A DNA stretch of 64,000 nucleotides from positions 1 to 64,000 of the forward strand of contig JBGSWN010000024.1 in assembly GCA_041752395.1 (NCBI GenBank), in the 5' to 3' direction. Positions 32,972 to 41,197 of the stretch are shown here, one piece after another. This DNA comes from UBA6168 sp041752395 (GTDB lineage Bacteria; Bacteroidota; Bacteroidia; Chitinophagales; Saprospiraceae). The position numbers and the translations under genes were made by a program. The notes below the pieces were generated by a model. The model ran no database searches and had not been told where the DNA came from. It saw only the letters and a list, made by a program, of their open reading frames with translations. The stretch's first letter is position 1; the number at the start of each line of letters is the position of its first letter.

Positions 32972-34042
32972 ATGAAAAAAGATTATTTGGAAAAGATAGG
33001 CTGGTTCTTTGCGCCCCAGTTTTGGTGGGTGCGGCACCTACTGTTCTGGTTTTGGCGGTACGCCGAAATCCTTTTTAGCAAAATCGGCGTGTTTTCCGAC
33101 GTGGATTTGAGCTTGAAAGACTTCCTGCTGCTGCACCTCTTGCCCGACCTAGCCTTTGTCTACCTGAATCTGTTGGTGCTCATACCCCGCATCCTGCTCA
33201 AAGGGAAACTGTGGCTTTACGTACCGACGGTCATCGCTTCCCTCCTGCTTTATGCCGGATACACTTACTCTTATGACCCGGCTGATTTGGGTGGCCTCGA
33301 AGAAATGTCGCCGCTGACCTGGTTTTTCACCTTCGATTTACTGGATGGGGCATACCTGCTGGGCTTGATTGTGGGGCTGCGTTTGATGCTCGAATTCGTT
33401 TATCACCAAGGGCGCATCTCCGAATTGCAAAGCACCAACCTGCAAACAGAACTGGCCTACCTCAAAAGCCAGGTCAGCCCGCACTTCTTGTTCAACATGC
33501 TCAACAGCATTGCGGTGCTTTCAGAAAAATACCCAGCGAAGGTCACGCCTGTCGTCGTTCAACTGTCGCAGGTGCTGCGCTACCAGCTTTACGAAGGTGA
33601 AAAAGAGCGGGTAGCCCTGAGCCACGAAATCGAAAACCTGCGCACCTATCTCGCCTTGGAGGGAATACGGCAAAACAAAATGGAAGTGGATTTTCAGGTG
33701 GTGGGCAACCCCGATGCAGTGCTACTGCCGCCGCTGCTTTTTTTGCCTTTTGTTGAAAACGCCGTGAAGCACGGTATCAATGCACGGGGCGAATCCAAGA
33801 TTGCCGTCCGCTTTGACGTGCAGCCTGGCAGCCTCGATTTTTTCGTGGAAAACACAAAGCCAGCCCAAGCTTCCGCACACCTCGACGGCGGCATCGGCCT
33901 GAAAAACATTCACCGCAGGCTGGAACTGCTGTACCCCGGAAAGCACCAATTGGAAGTGGAAAACGTAGCGGACAACTTTAAGATAAAACTACGCCTGACC
34001 ATAAACGACGTGAAATCGTCAGTCGTCAGTCGTAAATCGTAA
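32972..34042 (+). CDS. LytS/YehU-family membrane sensor histidine kinase
   Basis: 356 residues from ATG 32972. Four membrane helices span residues about 15-150 (LFWFWRYAEILF, LVLIPRILL, LYVPTVIASLLLYAGYTY, LLGLIVGLRLMLEFVYH). A short coiled linker leads to the His_kinase domain (PF06580 type) with LKSQVSPHFLFNMLNSI, where the phospho-acceptor His lies in PHFLFN. A GHKL ATPase follows (LLFLPFVENAVKHGI and DGGIGLKNIHRRLELLYPG). It forms an operon with the LytTR regulator, 5 bases away. This is the common autolysin/exopolysaccharide-type pair of Bacteroidota; the signal is unknown. A GTCAGTCGTCAGTCGTAAATCG repeat closes the gene. Confidence 0.93.
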   Translation: MKKDYLEKIGWFFAPQFWWVRHLLFWFWRYAEILFSKIGVFSDVDLSLKDFLLLHLLPDLAFVYLNLLVLIPRILLKGKLWLYVPTVIASLLLYAGYTYSYDPADLGGLEEMSPLTWFFTFDLLDGAYLLGLIVGLRLMLEFVYHQGRISELQSTNLQTELAYLKSQVSPHFLFNMLNSIAVLSEKYPAKVTPVVVQLSQVLRYQLYEGEKERVALSHEIENLRTYLALEGIRQNKMEVDFQVVGNPDAVLLPPLLFLPFVENAVKHGINARGESKIAVRFDVQPGSLDFFVENTKPAQASAHLDGGIGLKNIHRRLELLYPGKHQLEVENVADNFKIKLRLTINDVKSSVVSRKS

Positions 34043-34047
34043 ATCAA

Positions 34048-34770
34048 ATGACCTGCATCATCGTTGACGACGAACCCCTCGCACGGGAGGGACTGGAAAT
34101 GAAAGTTGCCAAAATGGGGTTCCTGGAACTCTTGGGGCAATTCTACAACGGGCTGGACGCCAACCGCTTCCTCTCCGAGCAGCCCGTTGACCTCGTTTTC
34201 CTCGACATCCAGATGCCCGACATTACCGGGCTGGAACTCCTGCGGACGCTCAAAAACCCGCCGCTGGTCATCTTCACCACTGCCTTTCCGCAGTTTGCGC
34301 TCGACAGCTACGAACTTGATGCCGTAGATTTTTTACTAAAACCCATTGATTTTCAGCGCTTTGTGAAAGCGGTGAACAAGGCCAAGGAAATCCACGACCT
34401 GCGCAACCGTGGCAACTCCCAGGTAGAAAGCGTCCACGAAGACTTCATCTACATCCGTGCCGACCGCCAGTTCATCAAGGTCTTTTTTAAGGAAATCCGC
34501 TACCTGGAGGGCATGAAAAACTACGTGATGTTCCATACCCTGACCGGGAAAGTCATGACCGCTATCAGCCTACAGCAGGCCCTCGAATTTTTACCCAAAT
34601 CGCATTTTGCCAGAGTGAACAAGTCCTATGTCGTCAACGTGGACTTTGTGCGGCGGGTACAACCGGATTTCATCCTCCTCGACAACGGCTTTGAAGTGCC
34701 ATTCGGCAGTACCTACCAAGAGGAATTCATCCGAAATTTTGTAAAAGGGAACTTGTTGGAGCGGAAGTGA
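34048..34770 (+). CDS. LytTR-family response regulator
   Basis: 240 residues. The receiver domain starts CIIVDDEPLAREGLE, with the phospho-acceptor Asp in VFLDIQMPDITG, the Thr switch in VIFTTAFPQFA and Lys in FLLKPIDF. The LytTR DNA-binding domain (about 135-235) has DFIYIRADRQFIKVFF, IRYLEGMKNYVMFHT, FARVNKSYVVNVDFV and FEVPFGSTYQEEF. It is the partner of the upstream kinase and presumably activates genes through direct repeats that cannot be named from this window. Confidence 0.95.
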   Translation: MTCIIVDDEPLAREGLEMKVAKMGFLELLGQFYNGLDANRFLSEQPVDLVFLDIQMPDITGLELLRTLKNPPLVIFTTAFPQFALDSYELDAVDFLLKPIDFQRFVKAVNKAKEIHDLRNRGNSQVESVHEDFIYIRADRQFIKVFFKEIRYLEGMKNYVMFHTLTGKVMTAISLQQALEFLPKSHFARVNKSYVVNVDFVRRVQPDFILLDNGFEVPFGSTYQEEFIRNFVKGNLLERK

Positions 34771-34825
34771 ATTGGCCACCTGACCAAGTACTGTGACGTT
34801 TTGAAGCAGCCAGCCAAGGCCCAGG

Positions 34826-37800
34826 TCAATCCAACAACTCCGCCAACTCATCCCGAGAAAACGCCACCCCATCCCCCGTGGCCAGTATCTCCCCCGCCAG
34901 CGCCGCCTTCTTTTCCTGCATTTTCAAAATCTTCTCCTCGATGGTATCCTTGGCGATGAACTTCACTGCCACCACCTTCTCCGTCTGCCCGATGCGGTGC
35001 GCCCGGGCGATGGCCTGGTCCTCCACGAAGGGGTTCCACCACGGGTCGAGGACGAAGACGTAGTCGGCTGCCGTGAGGTTCAGCCCTACCCCGCCCGCTT
35101 TGGTCGTGATGAGGAAAGCCTGCACCATCGGGTCGCTGCTGAACTTGTCCACCGCCTGCTTCCGTTGCGCCTGCGACACACTGCCCGTCAGCCACGCAAA
35201 CTGATGCCCCGCCTTCTCAAACTCCGCCCGGAACAACTGCAAATACTTTTCAAACGAACTAAACATCAGCACTTTGTGGCCTGCTCGGCGGATGGTATCG
35301 AAGTATTCAATGACGTCGTTGAACTTGCCGGATTCGATTGCGGATTCGGGATTGCGGAGTACGGATTGTGGGGCAGTAGGGTCTTCATCAGAGCTTTCGG
35401 TTTCGGTAGCGTCCCAATCCGCATTCCGCAATCCCGAATCCGCAATCAGACCGGGGTGATTTGCAATTTGGCGCAGCCGCATCAACGCCGCCAGCACGGC
35501 GATGCGGTTTTGGGGCTGCGTCGGGTCGAGGTTTAATATCTGATTCCGCACGGCGGACTTCTCCTGCTCGTACAGTTTCCGCTGCGGCTCGGTCATTTCG
35601 GTATAAAAAACCAACTCCGTGAGCGGCGGCAGTTCCGGTGCGACTTCCTCCTTGGTGCGCCGCAACAGATAGGGCTGCACAAGGCGGCGCAGCTCGGCCT
35701 TTTTCACCTCGTCTTGCTTCTTCTCAATGGGGGCAATAAAATGCTTTTTGAAATACCCAAAACTACCCAACATGCCGGGGTTCAGGAACTGCATCTGCGC
35801 CCAGAGGTCAGCCAGCGAGTTCTCGATGGGCGTACCGCTGAGGCTGATTTTGTGCTTCGCAACGAGTTCGCCCACTGCCTTGAACACGGCACTTTCCGGA
35901 TTTTTGATGTACTGACTTTCGTCCAGCACCACGTATTCCCATTCTATTTTTTTCAAAAAGGCCATGTCCATCCGGGCCGTCTGGTAGGTCGTCAGCACAA
36001 GGTCGTAGCGGGCGAGTATGCGGGCATCCTTCGTGCGCCCCGACCCGATATGCTTGCAGATGCTGATGCCTGGGGCGAATTTTTTCACCTCCCGCTCCCA
36101 GTTGAAAACCAACGAGGAAGGGAGAACGATGAGGGCTTTCAGAGGAATTAGGAATTGGGAATTGGGAATTGGGAGTTCATTAGTATCACCCTCCGTTCCC
36201 AATTCCCAATTCCTAATTCCCAATTCCTCTTTGGCGTGGAGTAGAACCGCCAGCGTTTGTATCGTTTTCCCCAAACCCATGTCATCCGCAAGACAAGCGC
36301 CAAGGTTTTCCCGATAGTGATTAGCCAACCAGCTAGCGCCTTCCAATTGATACGGCCGGAGGTCGGCTTTCAGCAAGCTAGGTACTTTAAATACGGGCTG
36401 CTCCGCAATATCCGAATCCGCAATCCGCAATCCCCAATTCGCAATCAAAGGCCGCTGTGATTTCGCCAAGCGCAGTTCATCCCCATCGAGCTGCCCCAAA
36501 TGCGCCAGCCCATGAAACCTCGCCATCCACTCCGCAGGGATGATGAAAAACGAGCCGTCGGGCAGTTCATACCAGCGGTTTTCGGTGCGGATATGGTGGA
36601 TAAGCCTCGCAAACGGGAACTCGTACTCTCCCACCCTGACGGTGATTCGCAGGTCGAACCAGTCGTTCACCAACTGCACATCCTGCGTCCATTCTGCCGA
36701 GCGCAGGCTGATTTTTTTATCTTCGAAAACAGGCATGTCCAGCGTGAAGCCCGCCTCGGCCAGCGCTGCCGACTTCTCTGAAAGCCAAGCGATGGTCTGG
36801 TAAAGCGGGTCGCTCTCCTCCGGCGTTATTTCGTTATTTATACACTGCCAAAGACTGCCTTCTGTTTGCTCCAAGCCGAAACCCGTGAGCTTGTCGAGGT
36901 AAGCCTGCTCTGCTTCTGGTTGGCGTTTCACCTGCATCACCCGAATCTCACCAGCCTCATCGAAGTGTAGCGCCGTGCGCATTTGCCGTGGGTCGTTTTG
37001 GGAAAACTGCGTGCCGAGGTAGTGGAAGGTAACCGCAAGAAACCACTCATTTTTGAAGAGATGCTTCGTCAAAGTCAGGTCACAGCCCTCGATTTTTCGG
37101 GTGCTGGTCACCTCAAAACCTTCCGCTTCTATCTCCGCCCGCTCCGCCGCTTTCAGGATGAATTTTTGGAAATAATCCTTAATCAAATGGTTCGGTACGG
37201 GCTGTTCGTCCCGTTGCGTGAAGGGCTTAAGCATGTTCCCGTTCAGGCCGGGCAGCGGGTACAGCATATCCCCGACGAGTATCCAGCCGGGGTGGTTCGT
37301 GATTACGATGGGCTGCTTCCAGCGCACCAGCCAGCGCTCTTCGCCCGTCGTGAAATTGAGGCGGTAAATGATTTTGTCCTTTGTTTTTCGGAAAATAAGG
37401 TGCGGGATGATTTCAGCCTCCGGGTAGTGAACGAGCACGTCCTTCATCATCACTTTCTTGGCGGCCATGAAGGTGAGCGGCAGACGGTGTTCCACCATTT
37501 TACGAAGAAAAACATCCATCTGACGGTGGACGTACCGCTCCGCAATGGGCTTGATGTCAGGGTTTTGGAGCAACTCATCGAGGGGCTTCTGCTTGCCCCC
37601 GAGCGATCGGGGCGAGCTCTTCGGCGGATTGAACTTGGCCTCCAGCGCCCGTTCCGACAGACTTTCGATGAGGTCAAATAATTGCGCCAGTAACGGCGTC
37701 AACTCAATGCCGTAGCTGCCGATGGTGATGGGGGAAGCCGTTTGCAACAGGAAATTCAGCGTGCCGTCGGCGTCCGTCCCGACGATATGCGCCCCGGGAA

Positions 37801-37861
37801 GGTACCAGCCGCCGGGCAGGTAGCGGCGCAAGTCGAAGACAACGGTGGCGGATTTGGACAT
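34826..37861 (-). CDS. SNF2-family helicase-like ATPase with two palindromic insertions
   Basis: 1,011 residues. The N-terminal half (1-490) is the usual bacterial extension without zinc fingers. The SNF2 core begins at LRPYQLEGASWL. Walker A is DDMGLGKTIQTL, Walker B is VLDESQYIKN, motif III is LSGTPIENSLADLW, and the helicase C domain has VLMFSSFEKYLQLF, LTGSVSQAQRK, ITTKAGGVGLNLT and ARAHRIGQ. Two segments are palindromic at DNA level and do not break the frame: 36142-36229 codes GIRNWELG...PIPNSQFLIP between motifs I and Ia, and 35336-35447 codes RNADWDATE...QSVLRNPES before helicase C. A third, single arm is at 36406-36447. Such ATPases remodel protein-DNA complexes. It stands alone. Confidence 0.92.
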   Translation of the reverse strand: MSKSATVVFDLRRYLPGGWYLPGAHIVGTDADGTLNFLLQTASPITIGSYGIELTPLLAQLFDLIESLSERALEAKFNPPKSSPRSLGGKQKPLDELLQNPDIKPIAERYVHRQMDVFLRKMVEHRLPLTFMAAKKVMMKDVLVHYPEAEIIPHLIFRKTKDKIIYRLNFTTGEERWLVRWKQPIVITNHPGWILVGDMLYPLPGLNGNMLKPFTQRDEQPVPNHLIKDYFQKFILKAAERAEIEAEGFEVTSTRKIEGCDLTLTKHLFKNEWFLAVTFHYLGTQFSQNDPRQMRTALHFDEAGEIRVMQVKRQPEAEQAYLDKLTGFGLEQTEGSLWQCINNEITPEESDPLYQTIAWLSEKSAALAEAGFTLDMPVFEDKKISLRSAEWTQDVQLVNDWFDLRITVRVGEYEFPFARLIHHIRTENRWYELPDGSFFIIPAEWMARFHGLAHLGQLDGDELRLAKSQRPLIANWGLRIADSDIAEQPVFKVPSLLKADLRPYQLEGASWLANHYRENLGACLADDMGLGKTIQTLAVLLHAKEELGIRNWELGTEGDTNELPIPNSQFLIPLKALIVLPSSLVFNWEREVKKFAPGISICKHIGSGRTKDARILARYDLVLTTYQTARMDMAFLKKIEWEYVVLDESQYIKNPESAVFKAVGELVAKHKISLSGTPIENSLADLWAQMQFLNPGMLGSFGYFKKHFIAPIEKKQDEVKKAELRRLVQPYLLRRTKEEVAPELPPLTELVFYTEMTEPQRKLYEQEKSAVRNQILNLDPTQPQNRIAVLAALMRLRQIANHPGLIADSGLRNADWDATETESSDEDPTAPQSVLRNPESAIESGKFNDVIEYFDTIRRAGHKVLMFSSFEKYLQLFRAEFEKAGHQFAWLTGSVSQAQRKQAVDKFSSDPMVQAFLITTKAGGVGLNLTAADYVFVLDPWWNPFVEDQAIARAHRIGQTEKVVAVKFIAKDTIEEKILKMQEKKAALAGEILATGDGVAFSRDELAELLD
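35336..35447. repeat. in-frame inverted repeat in the SNF2 gene, copy 1
   Basis: GATTGCGGATTCGGGATTGC begins the left arm (35336-35372). The right arm (35413-35447) is close to its reverse complement. The arms are built from the word GATTGCGGATT. The insertion lies in the linker between the two ATPase lobes. Confidence 0.8.
36142..36229. repeat. in-frame inverted repeat in the SNF2 gene, copy 2
   Basis: GAGGAATTAGGAATTGGGAA starts the left arm and the right arm (36196-36229) is its near reverse complement. The word GGAATTGGGAATT is repeated. The insertion lies in a surface loop between motifs I and Ia. Confidence 0.8.
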
Positions 37862-37884
37862 GGATTTTTTGGGCGAAGGTAAAA

Positions 37885-37961
37885 CGGTTTTTGGTTTTTG
37901 GTTTTTGGTTTCAGGCGGTAGACTGCCCTAAAACCGAAAACCCGAAACCAAAAACCCATAA
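37885..37961. repeat. GGTTTTTGG-word inverted repeat upstream of the SNF2 gene
   Basis: Three or four tandem GGTTTTT words face CCGAAAACCCGAAACCAAAAACC. Related repeats are at 40036-40055 and 56708-56779. Confidence 0.6.
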
Positions 37962-38080
37962 CAAAAAATGCCCAGCAACTCACGTTGCCAGGCACCACAC
38001 GTTTGAATACTCGATATTGGGTTGGGTTTATAGCTGCGAACAACTCAAAGCTCATAACTCGCAACTCGCAGCTTTTCCCC

Positions 38081-40027
38081 TTAATACCTCACGCCTTTTT
38101 CCTCCAAACGCGTTATCTTGATTTCCGTCCGACGGTTCTCTTCGTGGGTGGCATCGTCGCATTCCACGCCGTTTCCGCACTCGTTTGTGAGTTCGGTTTC
38201 GCCGTAGCCTTTGGCGGTCAAGCGCTTGCGGCTGACACCTTTGGACACGATGTACTTCACGGCAGCATTGGCACGCTCCTGTGAAAGCCATTCATTGTAG
38301 CTGTCCGAACCACGGGCATCGGTGTGCGAACCAAGCTCGATTTCGAGGGTCGGGTATTTTTTCATCAGGTCAACTACGTGGTCGAGGTCCACGGCGGCGT
38401 CCGAGCGGATATTGAACTTGTTGTAATCATAGTGGATGTTCTCCAATTCGATGACCGTGCCGACTTCCAGTTCCGGTTTCTCCAGCGGAGCGGGTTCTGG
38501 AGCAAGGTATAAAGTCTGCGTCGTTGTGCTTTCGCTGCAATTTATCTCGCCCATTTTCCACAGTTTTTCGTGCTTCGCAAAGCCCGATTTTTGCGCCAGC
38601 ACCTCGTAGTCGCACTTGCAGTCCAGCTGGAACACGAAGCTGCCTTTGGCGTCTGTGCTGAATTCCTGCACTTGGTTCGTGCATTTGTTCAAGACCTTCA
38701 CCATTGAGCCGGGGAGCAGGTTATCGGTCAATCGGTTCCGCACCACACCTGTGAAATTCGTTGATTTCGGTGCTTCAATGGGCACCAAGTACTCCGGCCC
38801 TGCCAACATCTCGGTGGAAGTAACCAGCAGGCGCACCGATTGGTAGCCCGGCTTGCTCACCTCCACGTAGTAATTTTCGCCCAGCACCACAGGCACTTTC
38901 ACCTCGCAACTTTTAGAAATCGGCCCGTTCACCGAGAAGCCCTCGGTGTACAACACCACGTATTCCTGCCCCGGACGGTAATCGCTGTCAATGGCCCCCC
39001 AAGTGGAGCCTTCTGCCGGGCGAACCTTCAAATTGGCGTCTTGAATACGGTTGCCCGTGGCCTTGTCCACCACGCAGATGCTCGCCATTTGTGGCCGCAC
39101 CCCGTTGAAATCCCAGCGGTAGATGTCATCTTGCCCCTTGCCGCCGGGGCGGTTGGAAGTGAGGTAGCCCTTAAACTCGGATTTTTCCGAAGTGAAGGCA
39201 AAATCGTCGAAAGTCGAGTTAATCGGTGCCGACAAACTCAGCGGCTGGCTGGCTTCCATGCCCAGCATCAGCACAGAGAAAACGTCCAGGCCGCCCATTC
39301 CCTGCCGCCCGTTGGACGAGAAGTAGAGCGTGTTGCTGGTCGTTACGAAGGGAAAAATCTCATCGCCCGGCGAGTTCACATTCGGGCCGAGGTTGATGGG
39401 TTGGCCCCAGTTTTCACCGTCTTTTTTTGAAACATAAATATCCATGCCGCCATAGCCACCGGGGCGGTTCGAACTGAAATACAGGAGCTTGCCATCAGCC
39501 TTCAGCGTTGGGTGGCAACTGGAGTATTCGTCGTTGTTAAAAGACAGTTCCTTCACGTCCACCCAAGCGCCTTTTGAGGCAGTTGCTTTGTAGATTTTCA
39601 AATCAATCAAACCAGCCGCCGTTTTCCCTTTTTTGTTGTTTCGGGAAAAAATCATGGTCTGGCCATCCGGCGTGAAGGTCGGTGCACCGTCGTGGTACTT
39701 GCCGTTGATGTCGCCCCCGATCATGTCCGGCGAGAAGAAGCGGCCTTCGGCGTCTTCCTTCGCAAAATAGAGGTCGGAATAGCGCCCCGTCACCAGGTCT
39801 TGGTCGCAAACAAAGACCCGCTTGCCGCCCCGTGCCGAGGTGAACATCACGCCAGCGCCATACGGCACCGCACAATAGTCGAGGTATTCGGTGTTAATGT
39901 CAGTGGCGTTTGCAAGGCTATAATTTCCGCTCGGCGGTGCCTGCATCTTGACGTTGGTAGCTCGCTGTGCCCCCACCCAACCGGCGGGCAGCAACAGCGC
40001 AAATAGTATTTTAGATGATAATTTCAT
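38081..40027 (-). CDS. OmpA-family outer-membrane/peptidoglycan-anchored protein with PD40 repeats
   Basis: 648 residues. The signal peptide ends at VGAQ (MKLSSKILFALLLPAGWVGA). Residues 60-330 have PD40/WD40-like strands (GAPTFTPDGQTMIFSRN, HPTLKADGKLLYFSSNRPGGYGGMDIYVS). Then come a carboxypeptidase regulatory-like domain (FTGVVRNRLTDNLLPGSMV) and a C-terminal OmpA domain with ELGSHTDARGSDSYNEWLSQERA, which binds peptidoglycan. This arrangement is that of PorE-like and SprF-associated OmpA proteins of gliding Bacteroidota. It follows the PorP/SprF gene and the giant adhesin gene on the same strand. A palindrome (40062-40171) separates it from PorP/SprF, so co-transcription would pass through a hairpin. 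Confidence 0.92.
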   Translation of the reverse strand: MKLSSKILFALLLPAGWVGAQRATNVKMQAPPSGNYSLANATDINTEYLDYCAVPYGAGVMFTSARGGKRVFVCDQDLVTGRYSDLYFAKEDAEGRFFSPDMIGGDINGKYHDGAPTFTPDGQTMIFSRNNKKGKTAAGLIDLKIYKATASKGAWVDVKELSFNNDEYSSCHPTLKADGKLLYFSSNRPGGYGGMDIYVSKKDGENWGQPINLGPNVNSPGDEIFPFVTTSNTLYFSSNGRQGMGGLDVFSVLMLGMEASQPLSLSAPINSTFDDFAFTSEKSEFKGYLTSNRPGGKGQDDIYRWDFNGVRPQMASICVVDKATGNRIQDANLKVRPAEGSTWGAIDSDYRPGQEYVVLYTEGFSVNGPISKSCEVKVPVVLGENYYVEVSKPGYQSVRLLVTSTEMLAGPEYLVPIEAPKSTNFTGVVRNRLTDNLLPGSMVKVLNKCTNQVQEFSTDAKGSFVFQLDCKCDYEVLAQKSGFAKHEKLWKMGEINCSESTTTQTLYLAPEPAPLEKPELEVGTVIELENIHYDYNKFNIRSDAAVDLDHVVDLMKKYPTLEIELGSHTDARGSDSYNEWLSQERANAAVKYIVSKGVSRKRLTAKGYGETELTNECGNGVECDDATHEENRRTEIKITRLEEKGVRY

Positions 40028-40061
40028 TGATGAATTATTTTGGTTTTTGGTTTCAAGTTTG

Positions 40062-40171
40062 AGGTTTCAGGGAAGCGCCTGCTAAATTCATATTGATATG
40101 GGGAATGCCACATAACCTATTTTCCAGCAACCCAATATTTAAAAAAATCAGCAGGCGCTTCCCTGAAACCT
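40062..40171. repeat. inverted repeat between PorP/SprF and OmpA genes
   Basis: AGGTTTCAGGGAAGCGCCTGCT (first 20 bases shown by AGGTTTCAGGGAAGCGCCTG) at 40062-40083 is exactly complementary to 40150-40171. It lies inside what is probably one operon and could act as an attenuator or be a mobile repeat. Confidence 0.7.
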
Positions 40172-40186
40172 TAAACCATAAACCAT

Positions 40187-41098
40187 TTAAAAAAACCGTA
40201 AATGGCTTACCTCGCACGACTTGCACTTAAAGGTGTAGCCAAGCATAATTTCCCAGCTCCCATTGGTCACTTGGTTCAATTCGGATTGGGTGAAATCAAG
40301 GCCGAAGCCCAGCCTCATGCCATTGCCGAACTCCATGCCCGCCAGTGCGTCGAACGAGTCGCCGAGGCGGTAGCTGCCACCGAGCCAAAAGGTTTTCATG
40401 AAAATAAAATTGGCGTTCAAGTCCACGTCAACTGGTGCAGCAGGATTGTAGCTCACCAAGATGGATGGAACCAGTTCCACATTTCTGGAAAGGACAGTAC
40501 TGAAACCTCCCATTATATAAGCCGTGCGGCGGTTATCCGTTTTGCCGCTGCGGTCTTGGTAAAGACCGTTTTTCAGCAGCCTCGGCACCGAAAGGCCGAA
40601 GTAGTATTTTTTACCCAAAAAATAAGCGCCCGACCCAAAATTGGCAGCAAAATCAGTCTCATCACCCTGCTGGACTTCCGGATCGTCCGGGTCAATGGTC
40701 GTTGACTCAGACCATTTTATCCGCAACTGTTCCAACCTGCCCGATACGCCAAGGCTCAGGGTATTGCCGTCTCCCAATTTGATGCGGTAGGCATAGCTCA
40801 GGTCAACGGCGTTGGTGTTCACCTTCCCGATTTCATCGGAAGTGATGCCGATGCCCAAACCGTTGCGCTTGCCTGCAAACGGCGTGTGGGCATTCACGTA
40901 GATGGTGCGGGGCGCCCCGTCAATGCCCGACCACTGGTTGCGGTACAGCGCCAGTGCGTCGAAGGCTCCCTTGGCCCCCGTGTAGCCGGGGTTGTAGGAG
41001 AGTTTGCTGAAGGTGAAATGCGTGTACTGCACGTCACTCTGTGCCGCCGCTCCCACTGCCAGCACACTGAAAATGAAAAGATGGATTAGCTTTCTCAT
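40187..41098 (-). CDS. PorP/SprF-family type IX secretion membrane protein
   Basis: 303 residues. The signal peptide MRKLIHLFIFSVLAVGAAA is followed by QSDVQYTHF. Family hallmarks are YNPGYTGAKGAFDALALYRNQWSG and the hexa- to decapeptide strands of an outer-membrane barrel (GLGIGITSDEIGKVN, YAYRIKLGDGNTLSLGVSG, YYFGLSVPRLL), ending in a K-rich tail. SprF is needed for secretion of the adhesin SprB; here the gene lies directly 3' of the giant type B adhesin gene and 5' of the OmpA gene, so it is likely its dedicated translocon partner. Confidence 0.94.
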   Translation of the reverse strand: MRKLIHLFIFSVLAVGAAAQSDVQYTHFTFSKLSYNPGYTGAKGAFDALALYRNQWSGIDGAPRTIYVNAHTPFAGKRNGLGIGITSDEIGKVNTNAVDLSYAYRIKLGDGNTLSLGVSGRLEQLRIKWSESTTIDPDDPEVQQGDETDFAANFGSGAYFLGKKYYFGLSVPRLLKNGLYQDRSGKTDNRRTAYIMGGFSTVLSRNVELVPSILVSYNPAAPVDVDLNANFIFMKTFWLGGSYRLGDSFDALAGMEFGNGMRLGFGLDFTQSELNQVTNGSWEIMLGYTFKCKSCEVSHLRFF

Positions 41099-41197
41099 TG
41101 TATGAATTGTTATATTGTTGGATTGCTATATTGTTATATTGTTTTCATGTTGTGTCGTTACAAAGAACAATTCAACAATATGGCAATACAGCAATTT

